Source of the DNA: Myxococcota bacterium
GTDB lineage: Bacteria; Myxococcota_A; UBA9160; UBA4427
NCBI GenBank assembly: GCA_028823175.1
Contig: JAPKBZ010000029.1
Location: 1 to 50,065, forward strand
DNA: 50,065 nucleotides
Direction of reading: 5' to 3'
Below, in pieces: positions 35,623-44,493 of this stretch; positions within the stretch are counted from its first letter, which is position 1, and each line of letters begins with the position of its first letter. The notes under the pieces were generated by a model. That model was given only the letters and a program-made list of their open reading frames with translations, was not told the DNA's origin and made no database searches. Position numbers and translations under genes: made by a program.

Positions 35623-36491
35623 CAGGACTTCTCCACGTCGCGATGCAACAGGTTCACCTCTCGGTCGCTCTCCCGGAGCCAGGCATTCAGGGCCTCGGTC
35701 ATTGCCACAGATCTATGCCGGCCGCCGGTGCAGCCAATCCCTACGGTGACGTAGGCTTTCCCCTCGTTGTCATAGAGCGGCAACATGTAGGCGATAAACT
35801 CCTTCAGCCGGCCAAAAAACTCTCCCCCACGCTCGCTTTCCAGCACGTAATCCGAGACCTCACGATCGAGGCCCGACCGGGGTCGAAGATCCGCGTCGAA
35901 ATAGGGGTTGGGAAGAAAACGCATATCGAAGAGCAGTTCCACCGAGGGGGGCGTACCGTAGCGAAAGCCAAAGGAGACCAAGCTGACCACCGTAGGCCTC
36001 GCCTCACCCAGGACGTGACCCACCACCCGGGATTTCAACTCGTGGACGTTCAGCCCGGTAGTGTCAATAACCCGGTCCGCCAGGCCCGCAGCATCGGCGA
36101 GCAAGGCGCGCTCTCGGCTCACCCCATCGGCGACGCTGCCCTCGGGCGAGAGCGGATGTACTCGGCGCGTTTCCCGGTAACGCTTCTCGAGTACCTCATC
36201 GGCACAATCCAAGAAGAGAACCTCGATCGCCCCTTCTGCGCTCCGGAGCCGCCTCACGACGTCGGGAAAGCTCCGCAGGAAGCGCTGCTCCCGAGCATCC
36301 ACCGCGAGCGCGATCTGCGCTACAGGGGGATTCGACTGGGCGCACAGGTCCATGAACTGGCCAATCAAGGGCGTCGGCAAATTGTCAATGCAGTAGAAAC
36401 CCAGATCTTCGAGCGCGGCCATCGCCGTGCTCTTACCGCTCCCCGACAAGCCGGCGACGAAAACGACGCGAGGCTGGACAACTTCGCTCAT
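35622..36491 (-). CDS. rapZ: RapZ / YvcJ-family P-loop nucleotide-binding protein
   Basis: The 289-residue protein has Walker A GLSGSGKS (14-21), a CIDNLP motif and a C-terminal domain ending with TVGIGCTGGRHRSVAM. In E. coli RapZ delivers the GlmZ sRNA to RNase E and binds glucosamine-6-phosphate; in other phyla the family's role is less clear. The start is ATG 36491; the frame to 36515 adds eight residues without support. It lies between ptsN and the mannose-type EIIA gene, the conserved context of the family. Confidence 0.95.
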   Translation of the reverse strand: MSEVVQPRVVFVAGLSGSGKSTAMAALEDLGFYCIDNLPTPLIGQFMDLCAQSNPPVAQIALAVDAREQRFLRSFPDVVRRLRSAEGAIEVLFLDCADEVLEKRYRETRRVHPLSPEGSVADGVSRERALLADAAGLADRVIDTTGLNVHELKSRVVGHVLGEARPTVVSLVSFGFRYGTPPSVELLFDMRFLPNPYFDADLRPRSGLDREVSDYVLESERGGEFFGRLKEFIAYMLPLYDNEGKAYVTVGIGCTGGRHRSVAMTEALNAWLRESDREVNLLHRDVEKS

Positions 36492-36670
36492 TCTTTCGAC
36501 CTCCCATCGGGGCACGGAAAATTGTCCCTCGGACTCAACTCGTGATTCACCAACACCCTCTGATGTCCTCGGACCAAAACTGCGCCCAAAGTCAAAGTCA
36601 AACCATCGCTACCGGAAAACACGGCCCTGGCTCCCGGACCGGAAACCCAGTCCCTTGGGTCATCCGCCAA
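36488..36670 (-). CDS. Possible small ORF between ptsN and rapZ
   Basis: A 60-codon frame from TTG 36670 ends in TGA overlapping the rapZ ATG. It is in frame with ptsN, only its TGA and seven codons separating them. Codon use is TTG-rich and unlike the neighbours, and no motif is seen. The rapZ overlap is the only argument for expression; it may be untranslated spacer. Confidence 0.2.
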   Translation of the reverse strand: MADDPRDWVSGPGARAVFSGSDGLTLTLGAVLVRGHQRVLVNHELSPRDNFPCPDGRSKE

Positions 36671-36691
36671 GAGCCGAATCGAACTCGACCT

Positions 36692-37156
36692 TCAAAATTT
36701 TCCGTCCTCGTCAGCGATCGCCGAAAGAATACCTTCGAGGTCCACTGCCTCCGACAGCTTCTTGCGGAACTCTGCGTTTCGGCAGAATCGGGATATTCGC
36801 GCAAGAGCCTTCAGGTGCTGCCTTCCCCCCGCGTGCTCAGGGACCACGAGAAGGAAGAAAAGCTCGGTCGGCTGACCGTCGATGGAATCAAAATCGAGCC
36901 CATCCCTGCATCGCGCAAAGCCCGCCACCAGGCCATCTAAACCTGGAAGTTTGCCGTGCGGGATGGCGACGCCCTCGCCTATGCCCGTGCTCTGCAAGGC
37001 TTCGCGCTCCACCAGGACCTCCACGAGGCGATCCGGCTCAATGGAGGGCACAGCGCTAGCCAGCGCCCTGGCCATTTCCTCCAACACGCCATTTTTGGTC
37101 GTTGATGCCACGTCCAGGATGACTGCGTCCCGAACGAGAATATCCATGATTTTCAT
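36692..37156 (-). CDS. ptsN: Nitrogen PTS EIIA (PtsN)
   Basis: The 154-residue EIIA-Ntr/fructose-type protein has the phospho-acceptor His67 in EGVAIPHGKLPGL and an N-terminal segment beginning MKIMDILVRDAVILDV. It is a regulatory phosphoacceptor linked to sigma-54, potassium and carbon/nitrogen balance in proteobacteria. It follows rpoN by 36 bases; the hpf gene often found between the two is missing. The ribosome site (GGAGG) is nine bases upstream. Confidence 0.95.
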   Translation of the reverse strand: MKIMDILVRDAVILDVASTTKNGVLEEMARALASAVPSIEPDRLVEVLVEREALQSTGIGEGVAIPHGKLPGLDGLVAGFARCRDGLDFDSIDGQPTELFFLLVVPEHAGGRQHLKALARISRFCRNAEFRKKLSEAVDLEGILSAIADEDGKF

Positions 37157-37192
37157 GCCGCCTCCTTGCTTGGCGGCCGGAAATCTATCCCA

Positions 37193-38752
37193 CTATCCGA
37201 CCTCTCGCCGCTTCGTCGAGGACAGGATATTGAGCGATTCCCGGTACTTTGTGACAGTGCGCCGGGCGATATCGATATTGATGCCTTTGAGCTCTTCAAC
37301 GATTCTCTGGTCCGAGAGCGGCTTCAAGGGATTCTCGGAGGCCACCAACTTGCGGATTTCCTCTTTCACGCTCGCGCTCGCCACCGCATCGCCCTGGATT
37401 CGGCTGATCGAGGAGTTGAAAAAATATTTGAGCTCGAAAATCCCCTGGGGTGTGTGCATATACTTGTTGGTCGTCACCCGGCTCACGGTGGATTCGTGCA
37501 TCCCGATATCCTCGGCCACATCCCGGAGATTAAGGGGCTTGAGCGACGACACCCCTGATTCAAAGAAGTCCCGCTGGTAGCCGATGATGCTCTCCGTCAC
37601 CTTGTAGATCGTCCGCTGTCGCTGGTGGATCGACTTGATCAGCCATAGCGCAGCGCGAACCTTCTCCTGGACGTAAGTCTTGGTCTCCCGACTCTCGCCC
37701 GCCGAAGGGTTATCCTTCGAGAGAACGTTCTTGTAGACGTTGTTGATCTTGAGATGCGGAAGCCCGTCTTCGTTCAGCTGGATATGGAATTCATCGGCGA
37801 CCTTGTACACGTAGATATCGGGAATGATGTAGACGGGCTCATCGCTCCCAAAAGCCCGCGCCGGGCGGGGCTCTAGGGAGGCGATCTCCCGCACCGCCAC
37901 CGAGACATCCTCGATGGGGACCTCTAAAGATCGGGCGATCTTCTTCAGGTCCCGTTTCTGAAGCAGGTCGATATGGTCTTCCACGATGGCCAACACCAGC
38001 GGACCCATATTTCCACTCGCATGAATCTGAATCAGAAGGCATTCCCGAAGATCCCGTGCGGCCACGCCGACGGGGTCCAGGCTTTGAACCTTCGCCAGAA
38101 CCCCGATCACACGCTCTTGATCGACATTCGCCTGGCGCGCGATCTCTTCGACCGTCGCAATCAGGTACCCCTTCTCGTCCAGGTTGCCGATGATCCACTC
38201 GGCGATGGCCACCTCGAAGGCATCGTAATCCGAGAGCTGAATCTGCCAGGAGAGGTGTTCGGCAAGATTCGGAGCCCGGCTCAGGGTCGCCTCGATACTC
38301 GGGCGTCCATCGTCGTCACCCGGAGCCCGACCCTCAAGACCGGTGAGCGGGTGAGAATCCATGTAGTCGTCCCACTGCACGTCGGCAATCTTGTCCGCAT
38401 CCGTGGGAGATTCCGAGGCGTCGCTCTCGGCACCAGCATCGGACGATTCGTTGCCGCTCAAGTCGGCCGCCATCTCCAACTCGCCAAGTTCGGGATTCGC
38501 CTCGGCTCCGTCGCCCGGGTCAGCCGCCGACTCCCGCTCGCCAAGGGGCTCGGGGGTTTCGTCCCGGACCTCGGCATCGGTGGCCTCTTCGCGCTCTTCC
38601 TCCTCCAGGCAGGGATTTTCCTGGAGTTCCTCCTGGACCAAACTCACGAGTTCGAGTTGATTCAGTTGGAGCAGCTTGATCGCCTGCTGAAGCTGGGGCG
38701 TCATCACCAGCGTCTGCTGCATCTTAAGCTGCTGTTTAAGTTCGATGGCCAT
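37193..38752 (-). CDS. rpoN: RNA polymerase sigma-54 factor
   Basis: The 519-residue sigma-54 has the Gln/Leu-rich region I (LKQQLKMQQTLVMTPQLQQA) that contacts activators, an acidic region II (about 50-145), the core-binding region (~150-300), and the C-terminal DNA-binding part with an HTH (LRDVAEDIGMHESTVSR) and RpoN box ARRTVTKYRESL. It directs transcription from -24/-12 promoters with AAA+ activators, none of which is encoded in this window. lptB, often upstream, is absent. Confidence 0.97.
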   Translation of the reverse strand: MAIELKQQLKMQQTLVMTPQLQQAIKLLQLNQLELVSLVQEELQENPCLEEEEREEATDAEVRDETPEPLGERESAADPGDGAEANPELGELEMAADLSGNESSDAGAESDASESPTDADKIADVQWDDYMDSHPLTGLEGRAPGDDDGRPSIEATLSRAPNLAEHLSWQIQLSDYDAFEVAIAEWIIGNLDEKGYLIATVEEIARQANVDQERVIGVLAKVQSLDPVGVAARDLRECLLIQIHASGNMGPLVLAIVEDHIDLLQKRDLKKIARSLEVPIEDVSVAVREIASLEPRPARAFGSDEPVYIIPDIYVYKVADEFHIQLNEDGLPHLKINNVYKNVLSKDNPSAGESRETKTYVQEKVRAALWLIKSIHQRQRTIYKVTESIIGYQRDFFESGVSSLKPLNLRDVAEDIGMHESTVSRVTTNKYMHTPQGIFELKYFFNSSISRIQGDAVASASVKEEIRKLVASENPLKPLSDQRIVEELKGINIDIARRTVTKYRESLNILSSTKRREVG

Positions 38753-39097
38753 GTGTAGTTTGCTTGGATTCCCCGAGGAGTGACTGGGAGACTAGCGGGA
38801 TACTCGCCCCTACTATAGTGGCGTCCCCGCGGCGCTTTTTCTTGAGTGCAGATTTGTCATTATTCCCCGGCTCCGCGCTGTAGCTTCGAATAGGTCAAAG
38901 GCGGCTTGAGCGCGCCCCACAAAGTGCTGATTCTTGGCCAAACTCGCCCTGCTCCATCGAGTTGGGGCCAATTCAACACATAAAGCCACATTGCCGCTGT
39001 CGACCCTTTGGTGAGAGTCTACTCCAGGGCGGCTGCGGAGGCCGAGCTCGCTCGGACCCTATTCGGCCTCAAGTCGGCCATCATCCTCGGCGCTGGA
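38753..39097. promoter_or_regulatory. 345-base gene-free region upstream of rpoN
   Basis: No plausible gene is seen. On the minus strand, 38924-38941 reads TTGGCC-N8-AGCAC, with GG and GC in the -24/-12 spacing (ten bases between) of a sigma-54 promoter directed at rpoN; the rest of the consensus is poor. A TATAGT near 38812 could be a -10 element without a clear -35. Confidence 0.3.
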
Positions 39098-39373
39098 CTA
39101 GTCCGTGCGACCAAAAACCGTCTTGAAGGGTTCCTGGGAGCCTACCCAGTAGGCCGGCCGCAGGATCAGGTAGTCGAAAACAACGCCCACCGGATAGACT
39201 ACGTACGCCACGATGCGCAGCGGATTGCCCGCCTGCGAGGGTTCGTAGGTTTCCGCGCTGGCCGGCGAGGCCGAACCGCAGGCGACCAACACGAGGACGA
39301 GCAGAGCTGCTCGCCACCCGCCCAGGGTCGAGCGTCCCCTAATTCCGATTTCGCATCGCCTTTGATCATTCAT
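39098..39373 (-). CDS. Small predicted lipoprotein, 91 aa
   Basis: The protein has an N-terminal hydrophobic segment ALLVLVLVACGS with a lipobox ending at Cys32, then YEPSQAGNPLRIVAYVVYPVGVVFDYLILRP, a second moderately hydrophobic region, and a C-terminus QEPFKTVFGRTD. I do not know a function for this family. Its start at 39373 is 94 bases after the trkH stop, on the same strand, so co-transcription with trkH is possible. Confidence 0.7.
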   Translation of the reverse strand: MNDQRRCEIGIRGRSTLGGWRAALLVLVLVACGSASPASAETYEPSQAGNPLRIVAYVVYPVGVVFDYLILRPAYWVGSQEPFKTVFGRTD

Positions 39374-39467
39374 CGCTGGTTCCCCCTGTCATCCCGGGCT
39401 CGCGCCCCCGGGTTCCCTCATTAAGTACAATCTAGCCCTTCGCAGCCGAGATGGCAGCCTGGGCCCC

Positions 39468-40913
39468 TCAGCGCCTCCAGAAAGCGGGACTGAGCAGGAC
39501 CAGAACGGTAAAGATTTCCAAACGGCCTGCGATCATGCAGAAGGCCAGACCGATCTTCACGGGCGCAGGAAAATGGGCGAAGTGGTCGAAAGCTCCGATT
39601 TCCCCCAACGCCGGCCCCACGTTGGCGACGCTCGTGATACCTCCGGATAGAGCGGTCTCGAGATCGTAGCCGTAGGCCGCGATCATCAGCGTCATGACCC
39701 CGATCAGCGCCAGGTAGACCGCGAGGAAAACCCAAACCGCCGCGAGCACATCGTCGGGGACGGGCTTTCCCGCGTGCTGCACAGGGGAGCGAACGGCATT
39801 GCGGTGCCCCGCCGTCTTCAAGTTATTGCGAACGGCATCGATGACGAGCACCACCCGCAAACTCTTGACCCCTCCCCCGGTCGAACCCGCCATCGGCCCA
39901 AGGATCATCAGGATCAAGAGGATCACGTGGGCAAAGGCCGACCACAGTTCAAAATCGGCGGTGGCGAACCCGGTCCCCGTTGAGAGGGAAACCACCGTAA
40001 AAAGAATCTGGCGGAAGCCCAGCGGGTCGCCATCGGGTGTTGTCTTGCCGAGCATGCTGAAGGCAATCGCTGCGGTGGCCAATACGGCCAGAGACAGGAA
40101 ATATCGCAGCTCCCGATCGCGAATCACCGATCGCCCCTGCCCCGAAAGAAGCTTGTAGTGCAGGACAAAATTCACGCCCGCCAGCACCATGAAAACGATC
40201 ACGATCATTTCCACCGCCGCTGAATCAAAGGACCCAATGGACGCATCGCGCGTGGAAAACCCGCCGGTGCTCAGGGTCGTGAGCGAGTGACAGAGCGCGT
40301 CAAAACCGGTCAGCCCGGCCACCCAGAGGGCCAGCACCTCCATCGCCGTCAAACCCACGTAGATGAACCAGAGTCTTCGCGCGGTTTCAGCCACCCGAGG
40401 ACGGATCTTCTCGGTCACCGGCCCCGGCATCTCGGCCTTGAAGAGCTGCATGCCGCCGATCCCCAGAATCGGCATCAGCGCGATGGTAAAGACGACAATC
40501 CCCATCCCACCCAGCCACTGGGTCATGGACCGCCAGAGCAGTAGGGAACGCGGCCTGCTCTGGATATCCGTCAGGACCGTTGAGCCCGTCGTCGTAAAGC
40601 CCGAGACCGACTCGAAGAGCGCGTCCACGGGCCCCAAAGCGCCCGTAGCCAGGTAGGGGAGCGCTCCAAACAGGGAGGCCAGTAGCCAAGCCCCGGTCAC
40701 AATGAAGAACCCGTCTCGAGGCCTAATCCGGATATTCTCGGGGGTCACCCCCAGGGCGGCTGGGAGCCCAAGCGCCAGGGCGATGGCGCCGGCGGCCAGA
40801 AAGGGCGCCAGAGGCTCATCGAAATAGAAGGCCGCCATTAGGGGAATGACCTGCACCCCCCCCAGGAAAACCAATAACCACCCCGCCAGCCGAGCCGAGA
40901 GCAGGATATTCAC
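39468..40913 (-). CDS. trkH: TrkH-type potassium uptake protein, ion-conducting subunit
   Basis: The protein has the four membrane-pore-membrane repeats of the SKT superfamily, with filter segments SGFTTTGSTV, TTLSTGGFST, VSLSTGTGFAT and ITSVANVGPALG. From GTG 40913 it is 481 residues, close to E. coli TrkH (483); TTG 40952 would add 13. It needs a TrkA-type NAD-binding regulatory subunit, which is not in this window. Its promoter lies in the AT-rich region shared with ilvB. Confidence 0.94.
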   Translation of the reverse strand: MNILLSARLAGWLLVFLGGVQVIPLMAAFYFDEPLAPFLAAGAIALALGLPAALGVTPENIRIRPRDGFFIVTGAWLLASLFGALPYLATGALGPVDALFESVSGFTTTGSTVLTDIQSRPRSLLLWRSMTQWLGGMGIVVFTIALMPILGIGGMQLFKAEMPGPVTEKIRPRVAETARRLWFIYVGLTAMEVLALWVAGLTGFDALCHSLTTLSTGGFSTRDASIGSFDSAAVEMIVIVFMVLAGVNFVLHYKLLSGQGRSVIRDRELRYFLSLAVLATAAIAFSMLGKTTPDGDPLGFRQILFTVVSLSTGTGFATADFELWSAFAHVILLILMILGPMAGSTGGGVKSLRVVLVIDAVRNNLKTAGHRNAVRSPVQHAGKPVPDDVLAAVWVFLAVYLALIGVMTLMIAAYGYDLETALSGGITSVANVGPALGEIGAFDHFAHFPAPVKIGLAFCMIAGRLEIFTVLVLLSPAFWRR

Positions 40914-40952
40914 AGCCCCGGAGCCCCCCAATTCGTCGCAAACCCACTTCAA

Positions 40953-41269
40953 CGGGCGCGCTAAGCCTACAGCACGCCGCTCCGGCCTGCGGATCTCACC
41001 AAGCCCTACCCTTGCCCCTCAATGGGAGACTTTTCCAAATTTACTCGCCATTTTCTATCGGACAGATCCCCTTGAAGCTTTATTCGAATCTCAATACTCC
41101 AATTTTGTAACCAGGGGTTTACCCAAGGGCCATTTTAGGCTTTAAATCAGCCTACTTTTATCATACAATCTATTTACCCCCTTGATTTAGGGATAAAAAT
41201 ACCACTTTTCACTTTTCCATGCATTCTCCGATCCTCGCCGGAGAGCAATCCGCCCCGTACAGGAGCCCA
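40953..41269. promoter_or_regulatory. AT-rich divergent promoter region between trkH and ilvB
   Basis: The stretch contains no gene. From about 41031 to 41225 the GC content drops to roughly 32-42 %, against >60 % around it. A perfect stem-loop TAGGCT-N7-AGCCTA lies at 41136-41154 followed by CTTTTA. TATCATACAAT (41160-41169) and TTGATTTAGGGATAAAAAT (41182-41200) are candidate promoter parts for ilvB. No Ile/Val/Leu-rich leader peptide of the attenuator type was seen. Confidence 0.5.
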
Positions 41270-42985
41270 ATGGACTCGAGAATCCCCACAGGTGCAGAAC
41301 AACTCATCCGCTCCCTCGAGGCCGAGGGGGTCGAATATATCTTTGGCCTCTCGGGCGGGGCGGCGATCCCGATCTTCGACGCGCTCGTGGATTCCCCCAT
41401 AAAGCTTATCCTCACGCGCCACGAACAGGGCGCGACCCACATGGCTGACGGCTATGCCCGGGCCAGCGGCCGGCCCGGCGTAGTCCTCGTCACTTCCGGT
41501 CCGGGAGCAACGAACACGGTCACCGGCTTGCTGACCGCGCACATGGACTCGGTCCCCATGGTCGTCATCACCGGACAGTGCGTCACGAGCATGCTCGGGA
41601 AAGACGGCTTCCAGGAGGCTGACGTCACCAGCATCACCTACGCAGTGGTCAAGCACAGCTATCTCGTCCGGACGGGCCAAGACATCCCGCGTCTGACGCG
41701 GGAAGCCTTCCATATCGCCGCGACCGGGCGACCGGGGCCCGTCTTGATCGATATTCCAAAGGACATAAGCCAGGGCCCGTGCGAGGCCCCCCTCACTCGG
41801 GAGGTCGACCTGCCCGGGTATTCGATTCCCGATCGAGCAAGTACCGAAACCCTCGGGCAGGCAGCCGAACTCCTCTCACGAGCCCAGCGTCCCGTCCTGC
41901 TCGTCGGCCACGGCGTGGTGATTGCCGAGGCCTCGGAGGCGGTCACTCGGCTGGCCGAAAAAATGGGCGCCCCCATGGTGACGACACTCCTCGGCAAGGG
42001 AGGGACGGATGAAACGCACCCACTCCACCTGGGGATGCTGGGAATGCACGGCACCGCCTATGCGAACAAGGCAACGGACGCGGCGGATTTGATCATGTCC
42101 ATCGGCTCACGCTGGGATGACCGGATCACCGGCAAGCTCGACGAGTTTTGCCTTGGCGCCCGGAAGATCCACGTCGACATCGACCCCTCGGAGTTCAACA
42201 AGATGGTAGAGCCCGATGTCTGCATCGAGGGCGACGCGCGCCTGGTCATCGAGGACCTCCTCCCCCTCGTCGAACCCTCGGATACCCGCGAGTGGCAGGC
42301 CCGAGTACAGGCATGGAAGAAGAAGTACCCGCTCAAATACCGCAAACAGGGCGGTCTGCGGGCTCAACACGTGCTGGACCGCCTCGACGCCATCACCGGA
42401 GGCCAAGCCATTCTCAGCACGGATGTGGGCCAGCACCAGATGTGGGCTGCGCAGTTCTGCCGAACCACCCGGAACAAGAATTGGCTCAGCAGCGGAGGCG
42501 CCGGAACCATGGGTTTCGGACTTCCCGCAGCCATCGGGGCCGCCTTTGCCCGGCCCGGGGAGGACTGCTGGGCCATCGTTGGCGATGGGGGCTTCCAGAT
42601 GACCCAGGCTGAATTGGCTACGGCGTCGATTCACAATCTTCGGGTCAAATGCCTAATCATCAACAACAACTACCTGGGCATGGTTCGCCAGTGGCAGGAG
42701 TTATTCTTCGAGAACAGGCTCTCGGGCGTCGACCTCGAGGGAAATCCCGATTTTGTCAAGCTCGCCCAGGCCTATGGAATCAAGGCCTTCCGGATCAAAC
42801 GGCCAGGCGACGTCGACCGCATTCTCAACCAAGCCGATGCCTACAACGAGGGGCCCTGCGTAGTGGTCGCTGAAGTGGTCAAGGAAGACAATGTATTTCC
42901 CTTCATCCCTGCCGGCGCCACCCTAAGTGACATGATCATTGAGAAGCCAACGGTCAAACTCGCCAAGCCGACGGGAAGCACCTGA
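41270..42985 (+). CDS. ilvB: Acetolactate synthase, catalytic large subunit
   Basis: The 571-residue ThDP enzyme condenses pyruvate with pyruvate or 2-ketobutyrate, the first common step to Val, Leu and Ile. Catalytic Glu52 is in LTRHEQGATHMADGYARASG. A FAD-binding middle domain follows, then the ThDP motif GDGGFQMTQAEL...IINNNYLGMV. The start is ATG 41270 with AGGAG four bases upstream; the frame from 41219 lacks homology. It is followed 43 bases later by the regulatory subunit gene; ilvC does not follow. Confidence 0.96.
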   Translation: MDSRIPTGAEQLIRSLEAEGVEYIFGLSGGAAIPIFDALVDSPIKLILTRHEQGATHMADGYARASGRPGVVLVTSGPGATNTVTGLLTAHMDSVPMVVITGQCVTSMLGKDGFQEADVTSITYAVVKHSYLVRTGQDIPRLTREAFHIAATGRPGPVLIDIPKDISQGPCEAPLTREVDLPGYSIPDRASTETLGQAAELLSRAQRPVLLVGHGVVIAEASEAVTRLAEKMGAPMVTTLLGKGGTDETHPLHLGMLGMHGTAYANKATDAADLIMSIGSRWDDRITGKLDEFCLGARKIHVDIDPSEFNKMVEPDVCIEGDARLVIEDLLPLVEPSDTREWQARVQAWKKKYPLKYRKQGGLRAQHVLDRLDAITGGQAILSTDVGQHQMWAAQFCRTTRNKNWLSSGGAGTMGFGLPAAIGAAFARPGEDCWAIVGDGGFQMTQAELATASIHNLRVKCLIINNNYLGMVRQWQELFFENRLSGVDLEGNPDFVKLAQAYGIKAFRIKRPGDVDRILNQADAYNEGPCVVVAEVVKEDNVFPFIPAGATLSDMIIEKPTVKLAKPTGST

Positions 42986-43028
42986 GCCCCCCTTCCTTCC
43001 GGCCCCCCCCACAATCCTGGAGAACAGT

Positions 43029-43541
43029 ATGAGTTCAGCCGCCGATACCAGCGCAGACTTTCACCGCATCTCTCTCTACGTCAACAATGAGCCGGGCGTC
43101 CTCGCCCGCGTGGCCATGGTTTTCTCCCGCCGGGGCTACAACATCGAGAGCTTGGTGGTGAGCGCAGCGGCCACGGCCGGCTACTCGCGAATGACGATTA
43201 CCAGCTCAGGCGACCCCACGATCCTGGAACAGATGATCAAGCAGCTCGCAAAATTGATCGACGTCGTCCATGCCATCGACCATACGGGCCACGAGGCCTA
43301 CGAGACCGAGATCGCGCTCATCAAGCTGACCTGCGAGTCGGAGGAGCGAGCCGAAATCCTTCAGGTTGTCGAACACTTCGGCGCCAAGGTCGTCGACTTC
43401 ACACGAGACAGCCTTGTGGTCCGAGTCTACGGAAGCAGCGAGAAGCTCGATGCCATTCGCAACCTGCTCGCCAAATTCAAAATCGCTGAGATCGTTCGTT
43501 CGGGCAAGATCCTGATGGCCCGGGGTCGAGCCACAACCTGA
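43029..43541 (+). CDS. ilvN: Acetolactate synthase, regulatory small subunit
   Basis: The 170-residue protein begins with an ACT domain (HRISLYVNNEPGVLARVAMVFSRRGYNIESL is covered by 11-41) that binds the feedback inhibitor valine, and ends with the ALS_ss_C domain (EERAEILQVVEHFGAKVVDF). The start is ATG 43029, with GGAGAACA ahead. It lies in the ilvB operon; the open frame further upstream overlaps the ilvB end and is not coding. Symbol ilvH would be equivalent. Confidence 0.95.
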   Translation: MSSAADTSADFHRISLYVNNEPGVLARVAMVFSRRGYNIESLVVSAAATAGYSRMTITSSGDPTILEQMIKQLAKLIDVVHAIDHTGHEAYETEIALIKLTCESEERAEILQVVEHFGAKVVDFTRDSLVVRVYGSSEKLDAIRNLLAKFKIAEIVRSGKILMARGRATT

Positions 43542-43581
43542 AACTCCGGCCGACACCCCCGGGAGCGCTACTACCCCGCGC

Positions 43582-44154
43582 TCAGCCGCCGTCGCGCGGA
43601 ATATTCTTACGCACCCCGAAATCCGGCGGGAGGTTCAGGATTTCGTTGGGAAAGGCCTCGACGAGGAACTCAACGACGTCGCGGACCGAGATCACCGCGA
43701 CCGGGCACCCGCGAGCGTTCACCACGGGAACGTGACGAAACCCGCCCACGGACATCATATTGAGAACCCAGGCCACCCGAGCATCAGCCTGCAGGAATTC
43801 GGGCTCAGCGCTCATCACCGTTCGTAGGGGCGTCTCGGCCGGGTTGCGCCCGCGGTTGATAACCCGGAGCAGAATATCCCGCTCAGTAAAAATCCCCAGC
43901 AACGGCGAACTGGCCTTTCCATCTTTCGTCACGAGCACGACGCCGCTGTGCTCGGTTTGCATGGCGCGCATGGCCTCGCTCGTGGCCGTGGACTCCGAAA
44001 AGATCAGCGGCGAGCGGGTCGCCAATACCGTCACCGGTTCCTGCAGAAGCTGCGTATCGAAGGATCGCCTTCGTTTCACTCGGTCGTCGTCGAAATAGGC
44101 CTCGTCTTCCCTAGCTCCCAACGTGAAGTCGGTCGTTCTTGTCAGATTTGTCAT
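43582..44154 (-). CDS. Two-CBS-domain regulatory protein
   Basis: The 190-residue protein has a charged N-terminus (REDEAYFDDDRVKRRRSFD) and a tandem CBS pair, roughly 45-110 and 120-178, with typical endings GIFTERDILLRVI and VISVRDVVEFLVE. CBS pairs bind adenosine nucleotides and act as energy sensors, usually as part of other proteins. ATG 44154 was chosen because AGGAGG lies six bases before it; ATG 44160 directly abuts that site. It has no attached effector domain and is convergent with ilvN and divergent from the symporter. Confidence 0.9.
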   Translation of the reverse strand: MTNLTRTTDFTLGAREDEAYFDDDRVKRRRSFDTQLLQEPVTVLATRSPLIFSESTATSEAMRAMQTEHSGVVLVTKDGKASSPLLGIFTERDILLRVINRGRNPAETPLRTVMSAEPEFLQADARVAWVLNMMSVGGFRHVPVVNARGCPVAVISVRDVVEFLVEAFPNEILNLPPDFGVRKNIPRDGG

Positions 44155-44493
44155 AGTCATCCTCCTCTTTCGCCTGTTCTCCGTCTTCGTCTCGCAGCGA
44201 ACACCCCCGGCTCGCGCGGCTTCCGAAGCACGCCGTCGGCCCGCTGTTCTCCCCAGAACACGTGCGGGCGGCCCTAGCCTGGGACCGGCACTCATCGGCA
44301 AAAGCCGGGCGCCAAGCTCATTGAGCACAGCAATCTAACCAAGTTTCGTACGCATTCGGTGATTTGCCAAGTAGAATATCGCCATGGCGGCACTCCCCCG
44401 TAGGGCCAAGCTTCCTCCGCACCGAGAGATCCCCGCCGGGGAGAAAGAGTGGGGAGTATTTGCCGGGACTGCCCCTCGGGTAAGCGGGATCGG
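44155..44493. promoter_or_regulatory. 339-base divergent intergenic region with an inverted repeat
   Basis: Between the CBS gene (minus) and the symporter (plus) no plausible gene is visible. A perfect inverted repeat TGTTCT-CCCC-AGAACA occupies 44245-44260 and is a candidate operator for either side. A less GC-rich patch (44320-44380) holds ATTTGCC and AGAATAT sequences that may be promoter parts. Confidence 0.4.

Noticed and set aside
40953..41269. ilv leader-peptide attenuator
   Set aside because: No short frame rich in Ile, Val or Leu codons followed by a terminator was found.
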